Shown here: positions 20,740 through 31,932 of the stretch, in pieces
Position numbering within the stretch: the first letter of the stretch is position 1
How the letters are laid out: every line of letters begins with the position of its first letter
Assembly: GCF_002994745.2 (NCBI RefSeq)
Contig: NC_037090.1
Span: 32,036,501 to 32,100,500, forward strand
Source: Rosa chinensis
Taxonomy: Eukaryota; Streptophyta; Magnoliopsida; Rosales; Rosaceae
Direction of reading: 5' to 3'
Length of the DNA: 64,000 nucleotides
Translations under genes and position numbers: made by a program
The notes under the pieces: model-generated
What the model was told of the DNA's origin: nothing
Database searches by the model: none
The model's input: only the letters and a program-made list of their open reading frames with translations

Positions 20740-23353
20740 ATGACTAACGGTAGCGGGGGAAATGCTGAAGAGCAGGCAGACCATCCCTCCATCCCCCAAT
20801 CTTCCGACCCAGCGGTGGGCGTTAACCGCGCACTATTCACAACCCCGGTCAACCCCGGTGGTGAGGTAGATCCAAGCGGCAGTCGCCCGCCGGGCCAAGA
20901 CCTCGTCACTATGTACGAGCTAGCACTAGCGGATCTCCATAAGGCAAACAGGGAACGTGAGGAGGAGCGCAAGGAAAAGGCCGAGGCCCAAAGACAGGTG
21001 GCTACGCTTATGGAACGTTTTGAGGAACTGAAAAGGACGCTGGCGGCCACCGCCCGCCCAGCACTGAGCGGGCAATCACATAACACCAGGCATAGTCGAC
21101 CCAGCACCGGCACATTGGTACCAGGGCCGGCCATACAGATGCAGGTACCGTTGAACCCACCTGAATTGTTGGGAATGGGACCACCGCCCATACCTCAACT
21201 ATTGCTGGAGCAGGTGGCGGAATCACTCCCACACACCAACCGCTCGGGAGCCAGGGCAAGGACTGAAGGCAATCTGCCTATGCCAGGGCACAGGCCATCC
21301 CAGCGGGACATTCAGGCCGATTCCGCCGGCGATGCAACTGTCCAGATATTGGAAAGGATGCACCAACTGGAGCAAAGGTTGATCCGGGCGGAATCGGGCG
21401 TCCCAGCACCAACTCGGAATCCGCTCTTCACTTCCAGACCGGGACCCTTCTCCGCTGCAATTCTGCGGGCTATCAGACCGGCACATGCAAAAACCCCAAA
21501 GATGTCGCATTACGGCGGAATGTCCGACCCCTTCGTCCACATGGACACCTTCAAGAAGGTCACCAACAACAAGGGGTTCGACGACGCCACCTTGTGCCAC
21601 TTGTTCAGCGAAACGTTGGATGGCGACGCAATGAACTGGTTCTTTGAGTGTCCGCCAGGGTCTGTCAGCTCATTCCATGCACTATCACACGCTTTCCTCT
21701 CCCGCTTCATCTTATTGTCCGCCGGTCATCACAACACGAGCCAGCTATTCAGCGTTAAGTAGGGGGAGGACGAATCACTGAAGGCCTTCGTCACAAGGTG
21801 GCGAGCGGCAGCGTCTCAGTGCCGCGACCTAGACAAAACTATGGCATTAGCGGCCTTCAGGAAGGGACTTCTCAAGGGACCGTTCCTCTATCACCTCAAC
21901 TACAATCATCCCAATGCGACGTATGACCACGTCATGAGTGAGGCGGTCATTCACGCTCAGGCGGAATTCATCACATATGGAGAAACCCCACCACCACCAG
22001 CAACGCCAACAAAGTCAGCACAGCCATCCTCCGGTCACCAGGAAACCGCTAACAAGAACCCCTCAGCACCACCAACTGACAAGAAAAGAGAGTGGCAGCA
22101 GGGCCACCACCAGAACAAGAAGCAGAAGGACCAGCATTACAATAGGGGAAACCGCCCGACCCATGGGGATAACCGCAACAAGCAGACGGAGTCCTCGCAG
22201 CGGTATGCAGTTTTCACGGTCCTAACGGCCTCGTATGAAGATATCTATAATCAGTGCAAGGATCTGATTCCACCACCACCTCCTCCAAAGTACCCAAAAA
22301 CGGGTAAACCCAGGAACACCGGCAAGTGGTGCAAATACCACGAGTACAGCGGCCACAATACCAACAGCTGCAATGCTCTCAAAACAGCCGTTGAGACCTT
22401 GTACCGCGACGGCAAGATGGAACAGTTCAGGGTGCGCCAACCACCACCAGTAATTGCCAACGTCGAGACCTTGGGCCGCATCAACACCATCGATGGCGGT
22501 GCTCCAATCACCAACATGTCCCACAGGGCAAGAAAGAGCTATGCACGCGCTAATCATCCGAAGGAAGTCTGCAACATCCGCTACGAAAGATCCGCCAAAC
22601 TCCCAAGATCAGGTTGGGAACCTATTACCTTCTCAGAGGAGGAGGAGTGCGGAGTCCATTTACCCCATGACGACCCATTCTTGGTTGATGCCATTCTTGG
22701 CAAATTCTCAGTGGGGAGAATCTTGGTGGATAGCGGGTCCGCTGTCAACGTCATCTTCAGCGGCTGCTACGACCATCTCAAGCGGAACAAAAAACTACTC
22801 CAGGATCACGAGCCACTGCTCAGCTTTTCCGGTGACGTCACACAACCGCTAGGGTCGGATTACATGCGCTTGGTTATTGGCACTAGTCCGTGCATGGCGG
22901 AGGTGCATACAGAGTTCATTATTGTCGACTGTTTCAGTTCGTACAACGCCATTATTGGTCGACCAGCGCTTAACAAGCTCAAGTGCATCATTGCCGGGTA
23001 CATGCTTCTCATGAAGTTCCCCACGCCCAACGGCACGGGCTGTGTGAGGGGAAGCCAGCAGCTGGCACGAGAATGTTATTCAACGACTATAGCGCGGTCA
23101 ACACGCCGCCATGAGATTCTGACGGTGGGTAACGAGGCACCACCACCAAACATCTTCGAGGATCCTAGAGATGAGGAGAAGAAATATGTAAAGAAGGAGC
23201 CGGTCAACCCGGACACGTCGTTGAAAGTTGTCTGCATCTCAAACGAGCACCCTGAGCGGACAGTTCGCATAGGCGCCCAACTAGATCCAGAGGTGGAGGC
23301 AGAACTCACTCAGTTCCTACGTGATAACGCCGCCGTCTTTGCATGGTCCTACG
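20740..23353 (+). pseudogene. G1 gag and protease, one stop codon plus a frameshift at the join to pol
   Basis: The frame opens at ATG 20740 soon after the primer-binding site and stays open to 23373 but for one TAG at 21760-21762. At the same place G2 has CAG, so a single C-to-T change explains it. Gag contains a coiled region (about 20910-21050), a capsid-like region (21490-22000), and a cysteine-rich motif, WCKYHEYSGHNTNSCNALKT (22330-22390), usual in Tat gag. Protease follows at about 22660-23000, with LVDSGSAVNVIF holding the active-site aspartate in DSG instead of the commoner DTG, and IIGRPALNKL at its end. At about 23355 five bases present in G2 are missing, shifting the frame into pol. 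Both defects look recent. Capsid and maturation functions would be lost without them being bypassed. Confidence 0.9.
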
Positions 23354-26300
23354 CTGCCAGGTATCTCCTCTGAAATTATCACTCATAAACTGACCATCAA
23401 GCCCTCCTTTTATCCTATCAAGCAGAAGCGGAGGACCTTTGATGAGGAAAAATACCGGGCAATCGGAGAGGAGGTCGCCAAACTACGGAACATTGGATTT
23501 ATCCGCCAAGTCATCTATCCCCAGTGGATCTCAAATTTGGTAATTGTCAAAAAGCCCAGCGGCAAGTGGCGGATGTGCGTCGACTTCAAAAATCTCAACA
23601 AGGCATGCCCAAAGGATAGCTTCCCGCTACCTCGTATCGATCAGCTAGTTGATTCAACTGCCGGACACGAACTCCTCAGCATGATGGACGCTTTCTCCGG
23701 ATACAATCAGATCAAGATGCACCCTAGCGACCAGGAATGCACTACCTTCACCACCGATAAAGGCCTCTACTGCTACAATGTCATGCCTTTCGGTCTAAAG
23801 AACGCCGGCGCAACGTACCAGCGGTTGATGAACGCCATGTTCGCTGAGCATCTGGGAAAAAGCATCGAGGTCTACGTGGACGACATGCTAGTTAAGAGCA
23901 TAAAGGCCAGTGGACATGTGGCAAACCTCAGGATCATAGTAACCATCCTCCTGGCCTATAATATGCGCCTCAACCCAGAAAAATGTTTCTTTGCAGTCAC
24001 CGCTAGCAAATTTCTCGGCTACATCGTCAGCGAGCGAGGTATCGAGGCTAACCTGGATAAGGTACATGCCATCCTTAACCTGGCAAACCCCGAGTATAAG
24101 GTGGACGTCCAGTGCCTCCAGGGCAAGTTAACCGCCCTTTCTCGATTCATCTCTCGACTCACTGATAAGTGTGCCCCATTCTTCAAACTCCTCAAAACAA
24201 CTCACAAGAAGGTCATTGACTGGAACCCAGAGTGTCAGGCGGCGTTCCAGGGCCTAAAAGAATACCTGGCGGCAGTCCCTCTCCTTTCTGTCCCTGTGCA
24301 AGGAGAAACACTGTTCATCTATCTAGCGGTCTCGGCAACGGCGATAAGTTGCGCCATTGTCCGACGGGAGGGCCAGGATGAGCTCCCCGTGTTCTACGCC
24401 GGCAGAGGCATGAACGGAGCAGAAACAAGATATTCACCGTTGGAGCAACTGGCCCTCGCACTTATCGTTGCCGCCAGACGCCTCCGGCGGTACTTCCAGG
24501 CTCACACGATCCATGTGTTAACCAATCAACCGCTGAGGCAAGTGATGCAGAACCCTGAACACTCGGGGCGCCTCAGTAAGTGGGCCATTGAGCTCAGCGA
24601 ATTCGACATAGAATACAAGCCAAGAACCGCCATGAAGGGCCAGGCGGTGGCGGACTTCATCGCTGAACTTACTGAGCGTCAACCGGAACCCGGTACTCAA
24701 ACAGAGCCCGGAACAGAAATAGTAAATGGTGAAGAGGCAACTCCCCCACAGTCAGATTGGAACCTGCATGTGGACGGCTCCGCCTGCACCAAGGCCAGCG
24801 GCGCCGGAATCATCTTAACAGGACCCGGGGGACTGAACGCGGAGTACGCGTTGAAGTTCAACTTCAAAGCTTCAAACAACATGGCAGAGTACGAGGCACT
24901 TATCGCCGGCCTACTCCTCGCCATTGACTCAGGAGCTGACAGCGTCAACATATTCAGCGACTCGCAACTAGTCGTTAACCAAGTCAACGACAGCTTCCAG
25001 GCCAAGGACCAGCAGTTAGCGGCATATTTGGGATACGTCAAAACCTTGCTAAAAAAGTTCAAATTTCACTCCATCACACAAATCCCCAGGGAAAAGAACG
25101 CTAAGGCTGATTCACTGGCGAGACTGGCAACCGCCCAACCACATCAGAGTCCAGCGGACACAAGGGTGGAATACCTTGACAAGCCAAGTATCACAAAGAC
25201 CCTGGCGGGGATTTTCAACATTCAGGTCAATCCCAGCTGGATGGACGAAATCATTGCATACAAGCGCAGCGGCACATTGCCAGAAGATAAGGTCCACGCA
25301 AGACAGCTCAAACGCAGGGCAACCCGCTACAACATCCAGGATGGCAAGCTTTACCGCCAGGGATTCACCCACCCCCACCTCCGTTGCCTAACCCCAGAAG
25401 AGGGAAAGGCCGTCCTAGCACAAATCCACGGCGGAGAATGTGGAAACCACTCGGGCGCCAGATCCTTGGCCAATCGCACAATGCGACAAGGCTACTTCTG
25501 GCCCACACTTGGTGATGACGCCCAGCGGATTTCGAGGTCTTGCCACAAATGCCAACAGTTTGCAGATCTCCCCCACGCACCGGCGGAACCACTGTCAGTC
25601 ATCATCGGCCCATGGATTCATTCCACGTGGGGCCTGGATTTGATGGGAAAGTTCCAAACCGCCAAGGGTCAGTTCAAATACATCATTGTTGCCATAGATT
25701 ACAACAGTAAGTGGATAGAGGCGGAACCACTGACGGCAATAACTACCGCAAAGGTAATTCGCTTCCTTTGGAAGAATATTTACTGCCGCTATGGTGTCCC
25801 ACATACAATCATTACAGACAACGGCACACAGTTCAACAATAAGGAACTCATCTCATTTGCCGCCAACCTGGGCACCAAGTTAAGTTTTGCATCTGTCGCC
25901 CATCCCCAAACCAACGGCCAGGTCGAAGCAGCAAACAAGATAATCAAGAAGCTGCTAAAAAAGAAGCTCGACGACGCCAAGGGTTTGTGGGCAGAAAAAC
26001 TTCCAGAGGTCCTATGGGCCATCCGGACAACCCCGTCTACCGCCACCGGCGAAACTCCTTTTTGTATGATGTTCGGCACAGAGGCGGTCCTTCCTATGGA
26101 GGTAACTCATCCTACCGCTAGGGTCGAAGGCTACGGCCCAGAGACCAACAACGACGGCGTCAACTTGGACAGGGATCTCCTAGAAGAAAGAAGATACAAG
26201 GCCCATCTGCATAACTTGCAAAAAAAACAACGGGTATCGTGTTTCTACAACGCCAGAGTCAAGGCCCGGAACCTCCAACTGGGGGACTGGGTAATGAAGG

Positions 26301-26458
26301 AAGTCATCCCGCCACCAACAAAACTCCGCCCAACATGGGAAGGCCCATACAAAATCGTGGAAGTCGTTAGCCCAGACACCTTCTACTTAATGGACAAGGA
26401 CGGCGTCATGACGACCCACCCTTGGAATACTGAACACCTTCGGTATTACTACAAATAG
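23321..26458 (+). CDS. G1 pol: reverse transcriptase, RNase H, second RNase H, integrase
   Basis: This frame is open for about 1,045 codons; the element-specific part starts near 23354, and the first codons are an artefact of the frameshift. RT has VDFKNLNKACPKDSFPLPRI and the catalytic YVDDM at about 23873-23887. The RT-linked RNase H runs about 24300-24640. A second RNase H of the kind that marks the Tat clade follows at about 24757-25130, starting HVDGSACTKASGAGI and including FKASNNMAEYEALIAGLLLA and FSDSQLVVNQVND. Integrase has the zinc-binding histidines and cysteines at about 25425-25560 (ending CHKCQQF), then GLDLMGKF, TDNGTQF and NGQVEAANK for the D,D,E core (25630-25930). It ends WNTEHLRYYYK with no chromodomain. 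The protein should copy element RNA and join the DNA to the genome if expressed, but it depends on read-through from the damaged gag frame. Confidence 0.95.
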   Translation: MITPPSLHGPTLPGISSEIITHKLTIKPSFYPIKQKRRTFDEEKYRAIGEEVAKLRNIGFIRQVIYPQWISNLVIVKKPSGKWRMCVDFKNLNKACPKDSFPLPRIDQLVDSTAGHELLSMMDAFSGYNQIKMHPSDQECTTFTTDKGLYCYNVMPFGLKNAGATYQRLMNAMFAEHLGKSIEVYVDDMLVKSIKASGHVANLRIIVTILLAYNMRLNPEKCFFAVTASKFLGYIVSERGIEANLDKVHAILNLANPEYKVDVQCLQGKLTALSRFISRLTDKCAPFFKLLKTTHKKVIDWNPECQAAFQGLKEYLAAVPLLSVPVQGETLFIYLAVSATAISCAIVRREGQDELPVFYAGRGMNGAETRYSPLEQLALALIVAARRLRRYFQAHTIHVLTNQPLRQVMQNPEHSGRLSKWAIELSEFDIEYKPRTAMKGQAVADFIAELTERQPEPGTQTEPGTEIVNGEEATPPQSDWNLHVDGSACTKASGAGIILTGPGGLNAEYALKFNFKASNNMAEYEALIAGLLLAIDSGADSVNIFSDSQLVVNQVNDSFQAKDQQLAAYLGYVKTLLKKFKFHSITQIPREKNAKADSLARLATAQPHQSPADTRVEYLDKPSITKTLAGIFNIQVNPSWMDEIIAYKRSGTLPEDKVHARQLKRRATRYNIQDGKLYRQGFTHPHLRCLTPEEGKAVLAQIHGGECGNHSGARSLANRTMRQGYFWPTLGDDAQRISRSCHKCQQFADLPHAPAEPLSVIIGPWIHSTWGLDLMGKFQTAKGQFKYIIVAIDYNSKWIEAEPLTAITTAKVIRFLWKNIYCRYGVPHTIITDNGTQFNNKELISFAANLGTKLSFASVAHPQTNGQVEAANKIIKKLLKKKLDDAKGLWAEKLPEVLWAIRTTPSTATGETPFCMMFGTEAVLPMEVTHPTARVEGYGPETNNDGVNLDRDLLEERRYKAHLHNLQKKQRVSCFYNARVKARNLQLGDWVMKEVIPPPTKLRPTWEGPYKIVEVVSPDTFYLMDKDGVMTTHPWNTEHLRYYYK

Positions 26459-26882
26459 TCAAACCGCTACCCAAGAGCATCTTGACTTAGCTAAATTTTT
26501 GCTCAAATATTTAGCTAAGGGAAGCTACCCAACGGGTACTACCCCACTGTTGTACACTGATCCGTCAGCTATCAATGAAACGAGGAATTATTCAAACCAT
26601 TGTTACCAAGTCTAGCACTGAGGGCAGCTGGCAACGCCGGCAATCGTCGGTGGACTTCGTCCGCCACATGGTGCACTTGGACCAATCTTAATTCCTTTAA
26701 TGTTTCATTGATCGACAGAAGAAATATATATAACTCAAAACACTAGCACTCGCAAACACATCATGGCAAACCAAGTCAGAAATTTATTTCACTTTCAATA
26801 TTCTTTACAAGCTGTCGTGACTCAGCGGCCACAAAAAAAAACAAAAAAAAACTAGGAAGGTCTCCAGCGGCCTCAGCCGGCT
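26459..26882. other. G1 spacer between pol and the antisense gene, with a block conserved in G2
   Basis: After the pol stop, GAGCATCTTGACTTAGCT, AAGCTACCCAACGGGTACTA and GAGGAATTATTCAAACCATT recur in close form after the pol of G2 (45160-45290). A short A run lies at 26832-26850. This is where the convergent sense pol and antisense transcripts would meet, so the block may hold 3'-end signals for one or both. Confidence 0.65.
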
Positions 26883-28368
26883 TCAGGGGTTGCCTTCGAC
26901 ATTTTCTGCTTCGGCGGGCGGCGGCACGATCGATCGACTCGCTTGGTCGGACCCTCGCGCCGTCGGACTGGGGGTCTCCATGGTACCATCCGCCCGGGTG
27001 TGTGCCTCCAGGAATCCGGCACGTGAAACCTCCGACGGGGTGGGGTGGGGAGTCTGCTGGGACCCTTCCGCCGGTTGAGCGCCACTTTCTCTGCTGCCCG
27101 AGCAGACACCGGCTGGGGCAGGCACGTCTGTCTCCGGCGGGATACTCTCAGTCGGCGGCACGTCAGGCTGTGACGCTTTGGCGAAGTCGATGGCGCCCTT
27201 CCGCTTCAGCATGTCTATATTTGCTCGGGCCCCAGCCTTCGCCGACTCGGTCATTGCCTTCTTAAACTCCGCTGACTGCTTGAACGCCTCAACGGCGGCG
27301 ACCGCAGCGGTACTCCCTTCAGCCCTCAGCCGGGTAACCTCACCCCCCAGCCGCTTCACTTCAGCCATTCTCTCGGCGGACTCCCGCTGCACAATAATGA
27401 GTTTTTTATCCTTGGCGGCTATCCGCTCCTGCAGCAGGACGATGTCTTGCTCCAACTTGGAGACATATTCATTCCTCTCCAAGTCCCGCTCAATGGCTAC
27501 GTTAAGCTTACCGCGGACGTCGGCATAGTCACATTCCGCCTTGGCAAACCCCCGCTTCGCCTCCGCCAGCTTCTCCTTCGCCTCCGCCAACTCCCTCTGG
27601 AGACCTTGGATTTCATCCCTGAGCTCCCCCTCAATCAGGGGCCGCTTCGACGCCGCCACGAACATGTCGTGCAGTCCCGCCGATATTTGACCAAACGTCG
27701 AGCTGAAGGGCGATTGGTCAATTGCCGTGGGGCGCGAGATACCAGCTAGGCCTCCGAACCCTAGCCGTTCGCATAGATGGAAGAGGAACTCTCGCTCACC
27801 ATCTGTCATGAACGCGGCGTACTCGGCAAATGAGTCCAGATCACTGCCGGCAGCCGTCTCTCCCTCCACCGCAACAGTTTTCGAAGGAGCTTGGCGAGCC
27901 TTCTTCCGCCGGCGGGCCCCGATTACCTCAACCTCCTCTTCCTCTTCCTCGTTAGGAGAATCAACCTGCCGGCGTTTTCTCTCCAGCGCCCTTTGGTTCC
28001 CGGCTGCGGTCCTCGTCACCCTCGCTGGCGGCTCCGCCGGTTGCACCACTTTCCCCTTTTGAGGGCCACGCCTCTGAGCAGGCATCCTCTCCTTCTGTTG
28101 CCCAGCCGCAACGCCTCCCCTATCCCCGCCAGCCGCTTGGGTCCCCGTCTGCACTACCGGCAGACCATCCTCACCAAGGTGGGAGTGGTGCGGCATAGGC
28201 AGCACCACGGGAACCTCCGACTGACTCAGTGCCAGTGTCTCGGGGTTCACCAGCGTCTGCTGAGCCGCCAGCCCCTCGGCGTACATGGCCTCCAGAAAGT
28301 CGTCTATCTCCGCGTGGTCCATGGCCTTTTCGAAAGCGTCGCGACTTGATTTATTACCTGGCGAAGTT
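26883..28368 (-). CDS. G1 antisense gene, second exon: coiled-coil C-terminal part
   Basis: The minus-strand frame is open from a splice acceptor (a T-rich tract then TTTAG at about 28370) to a stop at 26883. It encodes acidic and basic low-complexity stretches (EEEEEVEVIGARRRKKARQ at about 27930), a folded-looking segment (SDLDSFAEYAAFMTDGEREF and LFHLCERLGFGGLAGI, 27850-27740), and a long coiled coil (27640-27310) rich in A, E, K and R, such as ELAEAKEKLAEAKRGFAKAE. The C-terminus is P/T/S-rich. It sits between pol and the 3' LTR, opposite the element's own transcription. G2 has a counterpart with a similar plan. The role is unknown; antisense genes in Tat elements have been noted, and I infer a regulatory or structural accessory protein. 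The ATG used depends on splicing from the first exon. Confidence 0.7.
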
Positions 28369-28660
28369 TCTAAAAAAAAAAAAAGAAAAAAAAAAAGAGA
28401 GAAAAAGGTGTGGCGGAGATTTCTCACCAATGGAACGCGTTAGCCGCTGGTCGACCAGCAACTCCCAACCAGTCAGAAGTCGGAAATCAAGCAAGTTGCG
28501 GTTCCGCCAGCAACCTCTGATCCTCGCTACGCCGCACTCTTCTTCGCGCGTTAGCGTATACCGCAGTCCCGTTGCACAAAAACGGTAATCGTTAGTGAGA
28601 CTACAAATGCAAATACGTAAACCCGCCAACTACGTTCAGCGGAAACCGGTTACCAACCTC
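28369..28660 (-). other. Predicted intron of the G1 antisense gene
   Basis: Upstream coding similarity ends near 28660 at a GGTTGGTAACC stretch (minus strand), and the next exon starts after an almost pure T tract of about 25 bases followed by AG at about 28370. The size (about 290 bp) and the strong polypyrimidine tract support a real intron. The exact donor is uncertain by a few bases. Confidence 0.55.
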
Positions 28661-29368
28661 GAATGGGTTGGAACTCCGACTTAATCCTAAAGGTCGGCCC
28701 TTCCTCGTTCGACCTGGCGTGATACTCCCAACCCTCTGTGGCGACGCAGAAGGTCCCCCGCCAGTAGGACATTGAGTCCCTTAGATTTTCGATCAGCTTG
28801 GGGGCTCCCTACCGGCGGCTCAAGTTCACTTGCCTTTTGCAACCCCGGCGCTTGACGTACACCAGCTCGTAGAAGTGAAGCACTTCCGCCACAGTAGGCC
28901 CCTCGCACTCGGACAACCGCCAGAGTGAGTTCATGGCCAACATCAACCGCCACATGTTGGGGCAAATCTGACCAAGGGCAAGGCCAAATTCGCACACCAG
29001 GATTTGGAGATTGGGCACCAGCGGGAATGTCACTCCTTGGCGGAATATCGCCTCATGAACGGCAGCAAATCCCGCTGGGAGAATCGAGGCCTTCTCATCC
29101 GCTGTCGGCGGGCGCAGCTTTACCGAGCCCGGCAACCGGAACGTCTGCTTCATTCGGTTAACGGCAGCGGCGTCCATCCGCCCTTCTGCCTCGTCGACGG
29201 CGGTGCCATCAGATAGAAACCACGCCGACTCAGCGTTCTCACCGCTACTTCTTCTTCTCCACCGGAGCCGCTAGCAGCGCTATTACTCGCCCAACGCTCG
29301 TTGCGCCTAGCGTTGGCAGCAGCGGCCTCACCCGCCCTAGAGCTCTCTGGACGCGAACCACGACCCAT
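28660..29368 (-). pseudogene. G1 antisense gene, first exon: PF04195-like domain, with a frameshift and a stop
   Basis: A minus-strand start at 29368 gives a short R/A/S-rich N-terminus (MGRGSRPESSRAGEAAAANA). Near 29220 the frame must shift to continue as SAWFLSDGTAVDEAEGRMDA, which aligns with the G2 segment YTLADGTVCDEPGRSMTMKE. The body, FPLVPNLQILVCEFGLALGQ then ICPNMWRLMLAMNSLW, resembles the putative gypsy-type transposon domain PF04195 found in plant elements. A TAG at 28809-28811 interrupts it, and similarity resumes with SMSYWRGTFCVATEGWEYHA before the predicted donor near 28660. So the exon is conserved in outline but carries two lesions in this copy. Function is not established. 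Confidence 0.65.
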
Positions 29369-30331
29369 TGCTACCTCCTAGGGGATGGTCTGTAGTGGCT
29401 CAACTTCTAGTGGTTCTGGCAGTGAGGTTCCTGCATGGGCAGACGGACGCAACGAGTCAATAAAAATCCTATCCGCCGCGCTGAACGACACGTCAGACCT
29501 GGAATCCTCACTGCTCGAAATCTCTATGACGTTAGCCATCCCAAAACCCTAAAACCCACATCAGTTAGCACAAACACAGATCTAGCCTATTCTCACATCA
29601 GTTATAGCCGAGCACATCAAGAACAAAAAAAAAAAAACCCAGAAAATGCCAAAACACGAACAAACGCACTCAACCCAGATTCGACCATCTAAATCCCTAA
29701 CCACTAACGCTTGGCCAACCGCAATTCAACCCCCCCCCCCCAAAATCTCATTTTACACCTCAGAACACGCCCAACAAAACCAGCAGTCACCCCAGAAAGA
29801 CAAACAACAAAACCCAGAAAGTAGCAGATCCAATGAAACAGGAAAAATAAATCCAGAAACCAACCTCGGTGGTGAAGCCTACGATACGATGATGCACGGA
29901 AATCCTAGGGGACCGCTATCGCCGTTTCTCCGGGAACGATATCTCCAAGCTCCGGCAACCTCTTTCTTCAGTCTTGGACAAGTAGAGTGATAAGAACACG
30001 ACTGTGGTTTTGAAGCTTTTACCAAAGTGTCAAATCTCGCTAGCTTTCCCCCCCTTTTATGTCAACATCAGCGCATCCTCCGCCGTCCGCTGCAAAACGA
30101 CATCACACGACAGCCGTACACGTGTCACAGCCCTCCACTTAATACCCGGATTAACCGAGGCGTCGCTTCGATTGCGAAACCCGTAATTACCATCATTTAT
30201 GGCAAGCAGACGGCCAGGCTTAGGGACAGGCCTCCGCACGCTAACCCCCTGCGGGTTGGACACGTGTCTACTACCACCAGACGAAGCGTCTGGTGGAAGT
30301 AACCACCGCGATAACTTCACCAACCGTCCGG
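29369..30331. other. G1 untranslated region upstream of the antisense gene
   Basis: No coding sequence is recognised. The stretch would hold the promoter and leader of the antisense gene. A C run lies at 29731-29740 and A runs near 29627-29637. I see no convincing TATA box on the minus strand. Confidence 0.5.
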
Positions 30332-31365
30332 GTCTCCGCTGAGCGAAACCCCGCCAGCGGAACTTCTCCCTTGTCCTATTCCAGGAGATGAAGTCTCCGC
30401 TGAGCGAAACCCCGCCAGCGGAACTTCTCCCTTATCCTCTTCCAGGTGATGAAGTCTCCGCTGAGCGAAACCCCGCCAGCGGAACTTCTCCCTTATCCTC
30501 TTCCAGTTGAAGAAGTCTTCACTGAGCGAAATCCCGCCAGCGGAAACTTCTCCCTTGTCATCCCCAAGCGACGAAGCCTCCGCTGAGCGAAACCCCGCCA
30601 GCGGAACTTCTCCCTTGTCCTCTTCCAAGTGATGAAGTCTCCGCTGAGCGAAAGCCTGCCAGCGAAACTTCTCCCTTGTCCTATTCCAAGTGATGAAGTC
30701 TCTGCTGAGCGAAACCCCGCCAGCGGAACTTCTCCCTTGTCATCTTCCAGGTAATGAAGCCTCCACTGAGCGAAACCCCGCCAGCGGAACTTCTCCCTTG
30801 TCCTCTTCCAAGTGATGAAGTCTCCGCTGAGCGAAACCCCGCCAGCGAAACTTCTCCCTTGTCCTATTCCAAGTGATGAAGTCTCCGCTGAGCAAAACCC
30901 CGCCAGCGGAACTTCTCCCTTGTCATCTTCCAGGTAATGAAGTCTGCGCTGAGCGAAACCCCGCCAGCAGAACTTCTCCCTTGTCCTCTTCCAAGTGATG
31001 AAGTCTCCGCTGAGCGAAACCCCGCCAGCGACACTTCTCCCTTGTCCTCTTCCAGGTGATGAAGTCTCCGCTGAGCGAAACCCCGCCAGCGGAACTTCTC
31101 CCTTATCCTCTTCCAGGTGATGAAGTCTCCGCTGAGCGAAATCCCGCCAGCGGAAACTTCTCCCTTGTCATCCCCAAGCGATGAAGTCTCCGCTGAGCGA
31201 AACCCCGCCAGCGGAACTTCCCCCTTATCATCTTCCAGGTAATGAAGTCTGCGCTGAGCGAAACCCCGCCAGCAGAACTTCTCCCTTGTCCTCTTCCAAG
31301 TGAGGAAGTCTCCGCTGAACGGAACCCCGTCAGCGGAATTTCTCCATGGCCATCCTGCAAGCGGG
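30332..31365. repeat. G1 internal tandem array, about 17 units of 61 bp
   Basis: Units begin at 30332, 30393, 30454, 30515 and 30576 and continue at 61-bp spacing to about 31340. Each has CCGCTG, then AGCGAAACCCCGC, then CAGCGG, so a 6-bp stem with a 13-base loop is built into each unit. CTTCTCCCTTGTCC and a variable CCAAGTGATGAAG-like segment follow. Units differ by scattered substitutions and a few indels, and near-identical groups of units recur, which suggests unequal exchange. Open frames across the array are by-products of the period. Confidence 0.95.
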
Positions 31366-31932
31366 GTGTCTTCCGCTATACATCTTCGGCGGAACCCCCT
31401 TGCAAACTGCGTACTTTGTTCAACGCAATATCGTTCAACAAAATACCGACAGCCGCGTCTACCGGACGCTGCTTCCTGCTACATTTAGCGGGGGGATATC
31501 CGCCAAACTGCGAATCCCGAGGCCACGCCTCACTCTGACAACGACCGCCACGCGGCGTTACCGTCAGACCGTCCCTACGGGACACGGGGACTAGTCAACA
31601 GTCTACGACGGCCCTGATCAGGCACGTTGACCCCCGTCATTTGGGTGTCACATTGGGCTCGCTACCCAACACCCTCTGCTCCGTGCAGCTCCCCCTCAAC
31701 AAACAATTTGCCGACCATCCGGAGGTCTATCTTCGCCGGGGAGTGGGGGACTCCCTGGGGGGCCCAGCAGGGGCCCGCCCGAAAGGGTATAAAGCGTCTG
31801 CTCAGTAAAACCAACGGTTGACGACGCACTGACGCTAATTATGCTCTTGCAAGTTTAGCGGAAGAAAACGCTTCAAACCACCGAGCAACTCCCCAACCAA
31901 GATTGCCCTCCTTGACTGGGGAATTGGGGACT
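31366..31932. other. G1 region between the tandem array and the 3' LTR
   Basis: GC-rich sequence without recognised genes. TATAAAG at about 31787 is TATA-like on the plus strand. The end, GACTGGGGAATTGGGGACT, is the likely polypurine tract that primes plus-strand DNA synthesis at the 3' LTR. Confidence 0.6.

Noticed and set aside
20649..21600. Minus-strand open frames opposite G1 gag (up to 180 codons)
   Set aside because: They mirror the GC-rich gag coding strand and have no family signature, unlike the antisense gene downstream of pol.
30317..31360. Minus-strand open frames across the G1 61-bp array
   Set aside because: Repetitive peptides from the array; frames change between units because 61 is not a multiple of three.
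30332..31365. CRISPR-like array (regular repeats with short palindromes)
   Set aside because: Units are contiguous, without unique spacers, and lie inside a plant retrotransposon.
31785..31795. Promoter at the TATAAAG near 31787
   Set aside because: A TATA-like word alone in non-LTR sequence, with no shared upstream motif; noted but not called as a promoter.
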